From Hominimerdicola alba 8 (GTDB lineage Bacteria; Bacillota; Clostridia; Oscillospirales; Ruminococcaceae), in assembly GCF_000178155.2 (NCBI RefSeq), contig NZ_ADKM02000062.1, positions 124,001-188,000 of the forward strand: 64,000 nt of DNA, given 5' to 3'. Position 1 is the first letter of the stretch. Every line of letters begins with the position of its first letter. This document shows positions 41,944 to 50,962 of the stretch, in pieces. The notes below the pieces were generated by a model. It worked only from the letters and a program-made list of their open reading frames with translations. It searched no databases and was not told where the DNA came from. Both the position numbers and the translations under genes were made by a program.

Positions 41944-44292
41944 TCAGTGTGCCGCCACATTCGAGAACGCCAGTCCGACCTTTTTGCCCTCATAAGTCGC
42001 CTCATAAGTAAAAGTCTGCCCCAGCACCTCAGTATTGCCCTGAGTGTCGATGGCAAGTGTTGCCACAGGCTTCTTTTCAAGATAAAGTTCTTTTATCCTG
42101 CCGGGATAGTTGTTGTCATAGATGCGCAGTATGTATTTTCTGTGACAGCTTGAATCCCTTATCAGCCCGATGGTGTTGACCGTGTGGGTATCGTCTATGG
42201 TAGTTATCACAGGCACGCCAAGACTCAACAGCTGCTGCAGCATATTGAAGCCGTCATCGCCGTTGTTCAGGTTGAACTCTGCATCAGCATCGTCCCACTG
42301 AAGTGCATTGAGCCTGTACAGCGCCGCACACAGCTGAGCATCGCTATCGCCGTAACTGCGGGATATCTTGTCAGTGCTCTCCGCAATGTCCAGATCGAGC
42401 AGTTCGACCTTAGACCACAGCAGATTGCCGCCTTCGATGTTCCTCTCAACTATCTTCCAGCCCATATTCTCGCAGTCCATGCGGTAATTCTTCCTCACCT
42501 GCAGCGTATCGCCCTCAGAAGTGTAATCAAGGTACTTTGTGACATCTGCATACTTGTGTATGAATATCTCAGGCTGGAGCGTGTTCAGCACGCTGCGCTC
42601 TTCATAAGCACTTCCCGTATCTGTACCGCTCAGGTCATAGCCTGCGGCAGCCACTTTCTGTTTCGATGGGTCAGCGGGTTCGATATCGCCCAGCGACATC
42701 TGCATACTGCCGAGATACCAATCTCTTGCCATCACAGCCATGCCGAAGTCAACGCTCGCCGCTTTTGTAGTCCTGAAATTCTTGAAAGAAAAGCCGTGTC
42801 TTGATGGCTCGAAACCTGTATTGTACAGCGAATATCCTGTTATATCATCACTCGAATCCGAATAGGAAACTATATCGTAATTCAGCGTAGTGACTATCTG
42901 CTTATAAACATCGTCCAGCGAAGTAGCATCTGATGCCGAGTAATACTTGCCGCCCGTAGAATAAGCGACCTCCTGAAGCCATGCTCTGTCTATCTCTCTG
43001 CCCAGTCCGACAGTCAGCACTATGACCGACTTTTCGTTGGCAAGATTTGACAGGCTCTCTATCGTTTCAGCGTCCACCTCATCAGACTCACCGTCAGACA
43101 GCATGACTATGATGTTGACATACTTGCCGTCACCCGCAGCACTGAACTCGTTTATGCACTTTTTCAGCGCAGTCTGGTTATATGTACCGTCAAATATCTC
43201 GTCCTCAGTGCGTATGCGGTTGAGAACCTTGCGCAGCTCAGTCCTGTCATCGGTGAAATCACACATCTTGGTATATGTACCCGTGAACTTGCTTATGCCT
43301 ATACGGAAGTCATCATCGAACTTGTCTATGAGCGACTGTGTGAAATCCAGCCTTTTGAAATCCACATCGTTCTCGGAAGATGTCGGGCAGAGTTCTTTCG
43401 GGTACATCGATCCTGAGTTGTCTATCAGGAAAGCCACCCGCGTCACAGCAGGCTCATTCACCGACTTGTCAGCGCCCACCACATAAGTGCCCGACTCGGT
43501 GATGCTTGCCTGAACATAGCCTTTTTTGCTGTCAGCCTTTGATTCCAGCGGAACATATTCACGCTTGTCAGCATCAAAGCGCAGCACTTTGAGTTCATCG
43601 TACCCGCAGCCCAGCTTTTTGAGCCTTGCCGCGTCCACATTTATCCTTACAGTTGCCTGCATGCAGGGGTATTCCGAATAATAGTCATACGCCCCCGAAA
43701 CAACGCTCGGATTTGAAGCTATGCCGAACAGATCCAGCTTTTCCAGTGATGCGCCCGCGATATTCGGGTTGCCGCTCAGTTCCAAAAGACAGCCGTCCAG
43801 CTGCTTATCCACCACTACCACCCTGCTGTTGTCGGGTGTTACGCCGTCTGTGCAGTCAAGGCGCGGACTGGTGCCTGCCATCAGTTCGTATCCGTCCAGC
43901 ATGCCGTCGCCGTCGGTATCGGGGCTCAGCGGATCGGTACCCAGCACGCTCTCATCGCCGTCACTTACGCCGTCACCGTCGGTATCAGCGTTTTGCACAC
44001 CTGTGCCGACAGTCCCCTCACGCATATTTATCAGACCGTCATTGTCCCAGTCCTCGTTATCGGGAAATTCCGGCTCTTTGAAAGTCGTTTGTATATCAAG
44101 CAGAGTTATGGCATTTTTTGCCATGCTGATCCTGTTATTGCGCCTTATGCCCATACCCACAGTTACCACCACAGATATGACGACAGCCAGCACCACCAAC
44201 AGCACCACAAGTGTTATCTTCTTTTTGCGCATACTGCGGTCGATACTTTTCACAAAATCATTTGCTGTCGGCGTAGCCTGAGTTTTTTTCAT
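41944..44292 (-). CDS. Membrane-anchored VWA protein with thrombospondin type 3 repeats
   Basis: 782 residues. Cytoplasmic N-terminus, one membrane segment (~25-46), then calcium-binding type 3 repeats (~78-150: DNDGLINMREG, DTDGDGVSDGDE, DTDGDGMLDGYE), a beta region, and a VWA domain (~290-480) with the metal-ion site DNSGSM and SDGESDE. The C-terminal ~250 residues contain IYDNNYPGR, somewhat like C39-type cysteine protease relatives, but no catalytic pair is certain. Probably a surface adhesion or sensing protein. Confidence 0.82.
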   Translation of the reverse strand: MKKTQATPTANDFVKSIDRSMRKKKITLVVLLVVLAVVISVVVTVGMGIRRNNRISMAKNAITLLDIQTTFKEPEFPDNEDWDNDGLINMREGTVGTGVQNADTDGDGVSDGDESVLGTDPLSPDTDGDGMLDGYELMAGTSPRLDCTDGVTPDNSRVVVVDKQLDGCLLELSGNPNIAGASLEKLDLFGIASNPSVVSGAYDYYSEYPCMQATVRINVDAARLKKLGCGYDELKVLRFDADKREYVPLESKADSKKGYVQASITESGTYVVGADKSVNEPAVTRVAFLIDNSGSMYPKELCPTSSENDVDFKRLDFTQSLIDKFDDDFRIGISKFTGTYTKMCDFTDDRTELRKVLNRIRTEDEIFDGTYNQTALKKCINEFSAAGDGKYVNIIVMLSDGESDEVDAETIESLSNLANEKSVIVLTVGLGREIDRAWLQEVAYSTGGKYYSASDATSLDDVYKQIVTTLNYDIVSYSDSSDDITGYSLYNTGFEPSRHGFSFKNFRTTKAASVDFGMAVMARDWYLGSMQMSLGDIEPADPSKQKVAAAGYDLSGTDTGSAYEERSVLNTLQPEIFIHKYADVTKYLDYTSEGDTLQVRKNYRMDCENMGWKIVERNIEGGNLLWSKVELLDLDIAESTDKISRSYGDSDAQLCAALYRLNALQWDDADAEFNLNNGDDGFNMLQQLLSLGVPVITTIDDTHTVNTIGLIRDSSCHRKYILRIYDNNYPGRIKELYLEKKPVATLAIDTQGNTEVLGQTFTYEATYEGKKVGLAFSNVAAH

Positions 44293-44626
44293 TCCGTCTG
44301 CCCCACCTTTTACATTATCCTGAAACTGACCGTTTTTCGTCTTGGTTTTTCGCAGTCAGCATAATATCATATGTATATTCTAACATATAACACCCTAATT
44401 TTCAAGCACATTCTTATTGAAATATTACACAAATTATTTACTCTGATTTTTACTGACTGCACAGCAAACGTTTTCGGAGTTTATATTTATTAAAATCCTT
44501 ATGTGGACTTTAAGACAGCAGTGACAAAACGGCATCTTAAAATTTGTTTAACTTGAATAGTTTTGTTTGATTTTTCTCAAATCTGGCTTTTGCCGACCTA
44601 TTGTGATTTTTGCCATATCAACTTTT
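44293..44626. other. AT-rich non-coding stretch
   Basis: 334 bp upstream of the VWA gene and downstream of the CPBP protease gene. I see no ORF with a ribosome site and no strong terminator; it should hold the VWA promoter. Confidence 0.4.
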
Positions 44627-45343
44627 TCATGCGGCAGTTTCAATTATACCTGTTTCCTTTCGGTATTTCACATAGTAAACTGTTCCGAACGCGATCAGCA
44701 CCACACAAGCACAGCTGTCAAAAATAACATCAAATTTTTTATTTTCATCCGCCATACCGATGATATCAACGAGCGCATGCACTATCACAGGGAAAAGGAT
44801 ACTTCCCGTCCTCGCCCTTACGACCGCAAAAGCAAACCCGATGGCGCAGGCATAAAACACCTGCAATATCGTCAGGTAAACAATATCTTTTCCGCTCCCG
44901 CTAAGATTTATAAGGTGAAACAGCCCGAAAGCAATGCTTGAAAAAACGATCGCTTTGTGCTCGCCCCACCTGTCATCGACCAGCTTGTATACACACCCTC
45001 TGAATATCAGTTCTTCCATGATACCCACATATATCGCAGACGCTGTCACCATCGGTGTGACATTTGCACCCATAAACAAAGATGGTACATTCATGATAGG
45101 CAAAATAAAGAGCGGAAGTATCAGCTTCATCTTCCCCGCATTATCTCCAGCACACACACCGTAACCTTTGAAATCCTTGACATCGTGTATCCTTACAAGT
45201 GAGAACACTATCATCAATGCCATGACCGCCAAATTTATTATAGTACTCGCTGTCTTGAAATCTGCGAAAAATGAACGGATCATCGGGCATACCACCAAAT
45301 ACAAAAAGGTCATTATGACCGTTGAAATAATATTACTCTTCAT
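44627..45343 (-). CDS. CPBP-family intramembrane metalloprotease
   Basis: 238 residues with six to seven membrane segments. The family motifs are present: EELIFRGCVY (catalytic Glu pair), FGLFHL (metal His) and HALVD. Such enzymes process prenylated or small membrane proteins or give bacteriocin self-protection. The start at 45343 follows AAAGGAG; frames reaching to 45451 run through the terminator of the AAA+ gene. The substrate is unknown. Confidence 0.88.
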   Translation of the reverse strand: MKSNIISTVIMTFLYLVVCPMIRSFFADFKTASTIINLAVMALMIVFSLVRIHDVKDFKGYGVCAGDNAGKMKLILPLFILPIMNVPSLFMGANVTPMVTASAIYVGIMEELIFRGCVYKLVDDRWGEHKAIVFSSIAFGLFHLINLSGSGKDIVYLTILQVFYACAIGFAFAVVRARTGSILFPVIVHALVDIIGMADENKKFDVIFDSCACVVLIAFGTVYYVKYRKETGIIETAA

Positions 45344-45419
45344 TTTTACTCTCCTTTTACACATAATTTCTTGTCTTACCGGCTGTATATACCATATTTT
45401 TCCGGAATTTAAAGAACAT

Positions 45420-45448
45420 AAAAATCCCCCGAACTGATATCGGGGGAT
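45420..45448 (-). terminator. Terminator of the AAA+ ATPase gene
   Basis: ATCCCCCGA and TCGGGGGAT form a stem followed on the minus strand by T5. Confidence 0.88.
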
Positions 45449-45456
45449 CAATGATC

Positions 45457-46980
45457 TTATTCAAACTTCAGGCAGTCTTCCAGATTAAGCTCATACATGT
45501 CGTTATATGTAGGCTCAACAGCGGGCTTGCCGATAAGTCTGTAGAACTCATCAGAACCGTACTTCTTGATGAAGTCCATAGTGTGGCAGTTGATGGTCAG
45601 TTCTTCCAGCAGCTTTCTCATAACAGGGCTGTCAGCACCGTATGCAGCTTCCATGAAGATGAACATGTTCTTAAGACCTGTCATCGACTGGCTGGTAACG
45701 TTCTTCGCACCATTCAGCAGGTTGGTGAAAGCGTTCTGGATAATGATGGTACATCTCTGCTTGTTGTCACGACCCTCGTTGGTACACTTATCCATGTATG
45801 CCTCGAGGTTGTGGATTATCCAGTGCTGTATCTTCTTGTTGGAAGGCGATATGATACGCGCCTTTACAGCCATATCCAGATTTTTCCTTGTAGTCATGAT
45901 ATGCTCTGCGATTATCTGACGGCAGGAAAGACCCTCGTTTATCTTGATAAGTATATCTTCCAGCTTGGGGTGTATCTGACGGATCATCTTCTCCATCTGG
46001 ATAGTCGTTCTCATGGTGTAGGTAACACCGTCCATCAGCAGGTTCAGCAGTGCGATAGCCTCTTCGGTATCAGCCTTGCCTGCCCTGTCAACAGCTTCCT
46101 GAGTGATGTTGCCGTCAAGTATGCTGTCAGGATCGTAGATCTGGCGCAGTTCGTTGAACTTGCAGTAGAACTCATAGAACATCGGAGCGATGTCATGATC
46201 CTGTAAATACTGACCTATCAGTTCGAGTGTAACAGCCATGCCGTCGATCTCATACAGCTGTATCATCTCGGAAAGGTCTTCCCACGCACGCGCGGTGATG
46301 ATCTTGTAGTTGTGTCTGTCGGTAGCATCTATCTCATAATAGTGACCGGGATGCAGTTCCAGATAAGCTATGATAGCGGGGTGAACACCGCCGTAGTAGC
46401 CGTATTCCTTCCAGCAAAGGAAGTCAGCCTCACACTCTACCTTCTTAAATCTGTCCCATGTAACTATATCGAATTCGTTAACAGACTTGTTGAACTGAGG
46501 CGGGTTACCTGCGGTAACTATGACCCATCCTGGAGGTATCTGGTGCAGACCGAAGATCTTGTACTGCAAGAACTGAAGCATGATAGGTGCCAGCGATTCA
46601 GATACGCAGTTGATCTCATCGAGGAACAGTATGCCCTCACGTATGTGAGTCTGCTCCATAGTGTAGTAGATGTTCGCGATGATCTCCGACATGGTATATT
46701 CCGAAACCTTAACGTCAGCGCCGACAAAGTTTCTCTCGACGATAACAGGCAGACCCATTGCAGACTCTCTGGTCTGGTGAGCCATCGAATAGGATATCAG
46801 GTTTACGCCTGTTTCCTGTGCGATCTGATCCATGATAGCAGTCTTTCCGATACCGGGAGGTCCCAGCAGGAAGCAAGGTCTTTGATGCTCAATGCTGATC
46901 TTATACTCGCCGAACTCGTCCTTTATCAGGTAAGCCCTTATCGAGTCGAGGATCTGCTGCTTAGCGTCTTTTATGGTCAT
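45457..46980 (-). CDS. MoxR/dynein-related AAA+ ATPase
   Basis: 507 residues. Walker A LGPPGIGKTAIMDQIA (~30-45), Walker B GILFLDEINCV, sensor region VIVTAGNPPQFN, and an arginine-bearing stretch after. MoxR-type ATPases assemble or activate protein complexes, usually with VWA partners. The C-terminal 250 residues are helical and of unknown role. The start at 46980 is nine bases after AAGGAG. A VWA protein is encoded one gene away, but with a gap and a terminator. Confidence 0.85.
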   Translation of the reverse strand: MTIKDAKQQILDSIRAYLIKDEFGEYKISIEHQRPCFLLGPPGIGKTAIMDQIAQETGVNLISYSMAHQTRESAMGLPVIVERNFVGADVKVSEYTMSEIIANIYYTMEQTHIREGILFLDEINCVSESLAPIMLQFLQYKIFGLHQIPPGWVIVTAGNPPQFNKSVNEFDIVTWDRFKKVECEADFLCWKEYGYYGGVHPAIIAYLELHPGHYYEIDATDRHNYKIITARAWEDLSEMIQLYEIDGMAVTLELIGQYLQDHDIAPMFYEFYCKFNELRQIYDPDSILDGNITQEAVDRAGKADTEEAIALLNLLMDGVTYTMRTTIQMEKMIRQIHPKLEDILIKINEGLSCRQIIAEHIMTTRKNLDMAVKARIISPSNKKIQHWIIHNLEAYMDKCTNEGRDNKQRCTIIIQNAFTNLLNGAKNVTSQSMTGLKNMFIFMEAAYGADSPVMRKLLEELTINCHTMDFIKKYGSDEFYRLIGKPAVEPTYNDMYELNLEDCLKFE

Positions 46981-47039
46981 AAGCAAAAACTCCTTCAACA
47001 CAGAATAGACAAGATCTATCCCAAATTTTTTCAACTAAT

Positions 47040-47068
47040 ATTATACACTATATCCAAAACCATGTCAA
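47040..47068 (-). promoter_or_regulatory. Promoter of the AAA+ ATPase gene
   Basis: Minus-strand TTGACA (47068-47063), 17 bp, TATAAT (47045-47040). Confidence 0.88.
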
Positions 47069-47184
47069 TAGAAAAAATAAATTTCGTAAATGTGACTTAT
47101 TTTTATTAATTAAATATATGCAATTTGGCAACTGCACAGCTAAAAGCCCGAAATACAGCCATTTTTTTACTGTTCCGTATAGAC

Positions 47185-47226
47185 AAAAAAGCACTCCGCG
47201 CCGACCGTAAATGCCTGCGCGGAGTG
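47185..47226 (-). terminator. Terminator of the MMPL/LxxG operon
   Basis: CACTCCGCG and CGCGGAGTG form a perfect stem with a 17-nt loop; T6 follows on the minus strand. Confidence 0.85.
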
Positions 47227-47261
47227 GATATCCGGGAATTATTAACAAAAGGAGTCAGCCG

Positions 47262-50200
47262 TTATTCGCTCTTCTTGTCAGCGGATATAGGTGCCGCCTC
47301 ATAGATGAACTTGACCTCACCCTCAACGCCGTCAGCCTTACCTGAGAAGTTATCGTAAGCCCTGCTTGCGTCCTTTAGTGCGTCCAGTCTGTCAAGAAGA
47401 GGTGTTATATCGTCATTGTATGCGTTTATTATCTTGTCTATGCCCTCTCTGCGGAACTTCTTCATGCCTTCGCTCAGTTCCTTAGCGCCGTCCTCCAGCT
47501 TTTGTGTGCCGTCTTTGAGAGTTCCTGTGCCGTCATCAAGGGTCGTTATGCCCGCATAGAGAGTGCCGCTGCCTTCCGACAGTTTTGCCGCGCCCTCATA
47601 CAGCTGTTCACTGCCTGCCGATACCGAGTATGTACCGTCCTTAAGGCTCTGACCGCCCTGCCAAAGCATGCCCAGACCGTCATCAAGACTGCCCGCGCCT
47701 GCCGAAAGCTGACCCAGACCGTCCTGCAAAGCGCCGATGCCGCTGTCAAGGTCGCCTGCGCCCTTGTGTGCCGCCGCTATGCCGTCCGAGAGGTCATGTG
47801 CGCCCGCCGCGAGTCTGCCTGCGCCGTCAGCCACCTGTCTGCCGCCGTCAGCCAGCTGACCCGCACCGCTGACCATATCGACTATGCTTGCCGCCAGCGT
47901 GCCTGTGCCTGCCTTAAGGCTCTCGCCGCCGCTCACCAGCTTTGCCAGACCTTCATCAAGTGTCACACTGCCGCCCGAAAGCTGAGTCAGTCCGCCCTGT
48001 AAACTGCCTACACCCGCATCGAGGTCAGCCGCGCCCTTGCTTGCCGCCGCTATGCCGATCGCAAGGTCATTTGCGCCCTTGTCAGCATCATTCGCACCTG
48101 CCGCCAGCGCATGCAGACCGTCCGCCAGACTGCCCGCACCCGTGTCGAGTGATACCACGCCGTTGAACAGTGTATCAGCGCCGCCCCTCAGCTGTGCCGC
48201 GCCTGCTGTCAGCTGACCAAGACCCTCATCGAGTGCCTTAGCGCCCGCATCTGCTTCCGTGATGCCCGCCTGCAAAGCGCCGGCGCCGTCATCAACGCCC
48301 TTAGCACCTGCGTTTGCAGTGGTAAGACCCTCCGCCAGACTGCCTGTGCCTGCGCTGAGTGCATTAGCACCCGTCAGCAGTTCACTGCTTCCCGCCTTAA
48401 GTCCTGCCGCACCTGTAGATACCTGTGCCGCGCCTGCCGCAAGAGTCTGCGCACTGCCCGCCAGTGTGCCCGCACCTGCCGAAAGTGCCTTGCCGCCCTC
48501 ATCAAGAGCAGTCAGCCCGTCATCGAGTGACTGCGCACCTGTCACCAGTGCCGCCGCACCGCTCTGCAAGCCTGCTATGCCATCAGTCAGCGCCGAAGTA
48601 TCAGCCGATACCTGTGATGCGCCGTTCGCCAGCCCCGCCGCTATTTGTTCCTGCGAAGCTATGGTGTTCTGCAAAGTGCCTATCATTGTCGCTATCTCAT
48701 CGCTTGGAGTTACCGCGTACACCTGCTGTAAGCCTGCAAGCACCTGTCTGTTGTATTCTATGGTCTGATACAGACCGTTAGCCGCATTGTTCATGCTTCC
48801 CGAAAGGCTGTCCAGCTTGTTGGGTATCTCTGCCGCGCCTGCCGCAAGACTGTCTATGCCGCCTGAAAGTGTCTGCGCACCTGCCAGCACTTTAGCCGAA
48901 CCTTCCTTTGAAGCCGTAATGCCCGCCGACAGCTTGCCTGCCGATGAAGACAGCGCCCCTGCGCCCTGTGAAAGCTGATAAGAACCGCTTGCCACATTTG
49001 CCGCGCCGCCCGAAAGTGCATATGCACCGTCCGCCAGATTTTTCGTGCCTGCCGCCACTTTCTTTGCACCTGTGTCTAGTTCTGCCGCGCCCTTGTCAGC
49101 GCTGTCAATGCCTGTAGAAAGCTGTGATGTGCCTGCCTTAAGGCTGTCAGCGCCGTCTTTCAGCTTACCTGTGCCGTCTGACAGCTTTGCCGAACCCTCT
49201 TTCGCGCTTTTAAGACCCTCATCAAGTGCCGCCGCACCGTCTTTCAGGCTCTCACTGCCGCCTTTCAGTTTTTCACTGCCCGCCTTAAGTTCGTCTGCAC
49301 CCGCCGAAGCTGTATCTGCGCCGTCTTTGAGCGCTTTTGTGCCTGCCGCCAGCTTGCCCGCGCCGTCATCAGCCGCCGCAAGACCATCAGCCAGTGCCGC
49401 ACTTCCCTCTTTGAGTGCCGCCGCGCCCTCGTTGACCTGTATGAAGCCGCCGCTCAGTTTTGCCGAACCGTTCTTAGCCGCTTTTATGCCGTCCAGCAAA
49501 GCCTGTGCGCCGTCGTCGAGAGTCTTTGTGCCCTCCTGCAGCTGCCCTGCGCCGCCTGTCAGCTGACCGATGCCCGCATCAAGATCTGATGCGCCCTTAG
49601 CCAGTGCCGCCGCACCGTCGTCCAGCGCCTCAGCACCGTCCTCAGCAGTACCCAGACCGCCCGCCAGCTTTGCCGAACCGTCCTTAAGCTGTGCCGCGCC
49701 GCTGTTCACCTGAACAAAACCGCCCACCAGCTTATCGCCGCCGTCCTTAGCAGACTTTATGCCCTCCACCAGAGTGCCTGCGCCCTCATCGAGGGTCTTT
49801 GTGCCGTCTGCAAGGGTCTGTGCTCCGCTTGTCAGCTCCTTTGCGCCGTCATCGAGCTGTTTGCCGCCGTCAGCCAGCTTGTCAGCACCGTCTTTCAGGT
49901 CTTTTGCGCCCTTGTTGAGGTCTTTTGTGCCGTTGTAAAGTTCTGTTGTGCCGCTTGACAGCTTATCTACCGCATCAGCGAGGTCTGTCAGCTTGCTTTC
50001 AAGTTCGTCAAGACTGTCAGTGCCGTCAAAGTCAACATCACTAAACAGGCTGTTCGTGCCTGCGGTGAACACCGTCTTTAACTCGAAGTCTGTCACATCA
50101 GCCGTGAACTCGAAATATTCGGGTATGTCTATGTCATCTTTGTCAGCCAGCCCAAGACTTTCTTTAAGACCGGGCAGTGCATAGCCTATGACAGCCTGCC

Positions 50201-50915
50201 TGTCACCGTCAGAGATGACTTTGCCGTTGGTCACCTGTACATTCTTGAACTTCTCGCCGTCCAGCAGTGCGCCTGTAGCCATCATAAAGGGAGTGTATAT
50301 ATCTTCGCTTTTGCCGTTTATCTTCACAGTGGTCTTCGAGTTGTTCACATAGTCGTATCTCACCGTCACCTTGCCGCTTTTGCCCGCCAGTTCTTCGGGG
50401 GTGACTGTTTTGCCGTCCAGCTTGTAGCTTACCTTTATCTCAACAGGCAGCGCCGCATCTGTATAACCCTTGTAGTAGATATCTTCGCCTTTAGCGTCCC
50501 ATGTCATGCTGTCAGACGACCCTGTGTATCCGTCATCTGTCTTGACATTCTCTATCTCACTCAGTATCGAAGCATCAAGCAATGACTGCGCACCTGTCGG
50601 GTTCACCAGATGGTCGCTGACGATGGTCTTTGTGGGCTTGCCGCTCGCATCTGTCAGCACGTATACGGTTTCTTCCTTGCGTGTCACATCGCCCTTTTCG
50701 CTCTCGGAACTGTTTCCGCTCTTTTTTTCGCGCTTGTGTATCTCAGGCGACTTGTAGCCGTCCTTTTCCGAACTGTCATCAGCCTTTGAAGAACTGCTGT
50801 CAGCCTTAGTATCAGCCTTGTTCTCGTCCTTGTTCGCCACAGCATACAGCCCTGTCGAACCTGCCGAAAGAAGCACTGCCAGAACACCTGCCAAAAACTT
50901 AGAATACTTTTTCAT
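47262..50915 (-). CDS. Giant secreted protein with ~100 LxxG heptad repeats
   Basis: 1217 residues. Signal peptide (1-27), a Ser/Lys/Asp-rich linker, a folded N-terminal domain (~70-310), then roughly residues 315-1150 of seven-residue units with the pattern LxxGxxx (LYNGTKDLNKGAKDLKDGAD). A non-repeat interruption with YNRQVLAGLQQVYAVTP lies in the middle third. A 91-residue higher repeat is visible, for example GFVQVNSGAAQL and GFIQVNEGAAAL 13 heptads apart. Such heptads (TIGR03057-like) occur in YhgE/Pip and in MMPL-linked proteins. The start at 50915 follows AAGGGGAT; 47 bp separate it from the MMPL stop, so it is the second gene of the operon. Confidence 0.85.
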   Translation of the reverse strand: MKKYSKFLAGVLAVLLSAGSTGLYAVANKDENKADTKADSSSSKADDSSEKDGYKSPEIHKREKKSGNSSESEKGDVTRKEETVYVLTDASGKPTKTIVSDHLVNPTGAQSLLDASILSEIENVKTDDGYTGSSDSMTWDAKGEDIYYKGYTDAALPVEIKVSYKLDGKTVTPEELAGKSGKVTVRYDYVNNSKTTVKINGKSEDIYTPFMMATGALLDGEKFKNVQVTNGKVISDGDRQAVIGYALPGLKESLGLADKDDIDIPEYFEFTADVTDFELKTVFTAGTNSLFSDVDFDGTDSLDELESKLTDLADAVDKLSSGTTELYNGTKDLNKGAKDLKDGADKLADGGKQLDDGAKELTSGAQTLADGTKTLDEGAGTLVEGIKSAKDGGDKLVGGFVQVNSGAAQLKDGSAKLAGGLGTAEDGAEALDDGAAALAKGASDLDAGIGQLTGGAGQLQEGTKTLDDGAQALLDGIKAAKNGSAKLSGGFIQVNEGAAALKEGSAALADGLAAADDGAGKLAAGTKALKDGADTASAGADELKAGSEKLKGGSESLKDGAAALDEGLKSAKEGSAKLSDGTGKLKDGADSLKAGTSQLSTGIDSADKGAAELDTGAKKVAAGTKNLADGAYALSGGAANVASGSYQLSQGAGALSSSAGKLSAGITASKEGSAKVLAGAQTLSGGIDSLAAGAAEIPNKLDSLSGSMNNAANGLYQTIEYNRQVLAGLQQVYAVTPSDEIATMIGTLQNTIASQEQIAAGLANGASQVSADTSALTDGIAGLQSGAAALVTGAQSLDDGLTALDEGGKALSAGAGTLAGSAQTLAAGAAQVSTGAAGLKAGSSELLTGANALSAGTGSLAEGLTTANAGAKGVDDGAGALQAGITEADAGAKALDEGLGQLTAGAAQLRGGADTLFNGVVSLDTGAGSLADGLHALAAGANDADKGANDLAIGIAAASKGAADLDAGVGSLQGGLTQLSGGSVTLDEGLAKLVSGGESLKAGTGTLAASIVDMVSGAGQLADGGRQVADGAGRLAAGAHDLSDGIAAAHKGAGDLDSGIGALQDGLGQLSAGAGSLDDGLGMLWQGGQSLKDGTYSVSAGSEQLYEGAAKLSEGSGTLYAGITTLDDGTGTLKDGTQKLEDGAKELSEGMKKFRREGIDKIINAYNDDITPLLDRLDALKDASRAYDNFSGKADGVEGEVKFIYEAAPISADKKSE

Positions 50916-50962
50916 GTTGATTATCCCCTTTTTATCTGAAATCATATGTCGTTTACTTTAAC

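Noticed and set aside
48259-49566. Plus-strand frames rich in Ala, Pro and Ser opposite the LxxG protein
   Set aside because: They mirror the heptad repeats of the minus-strand gene and have no start signals.
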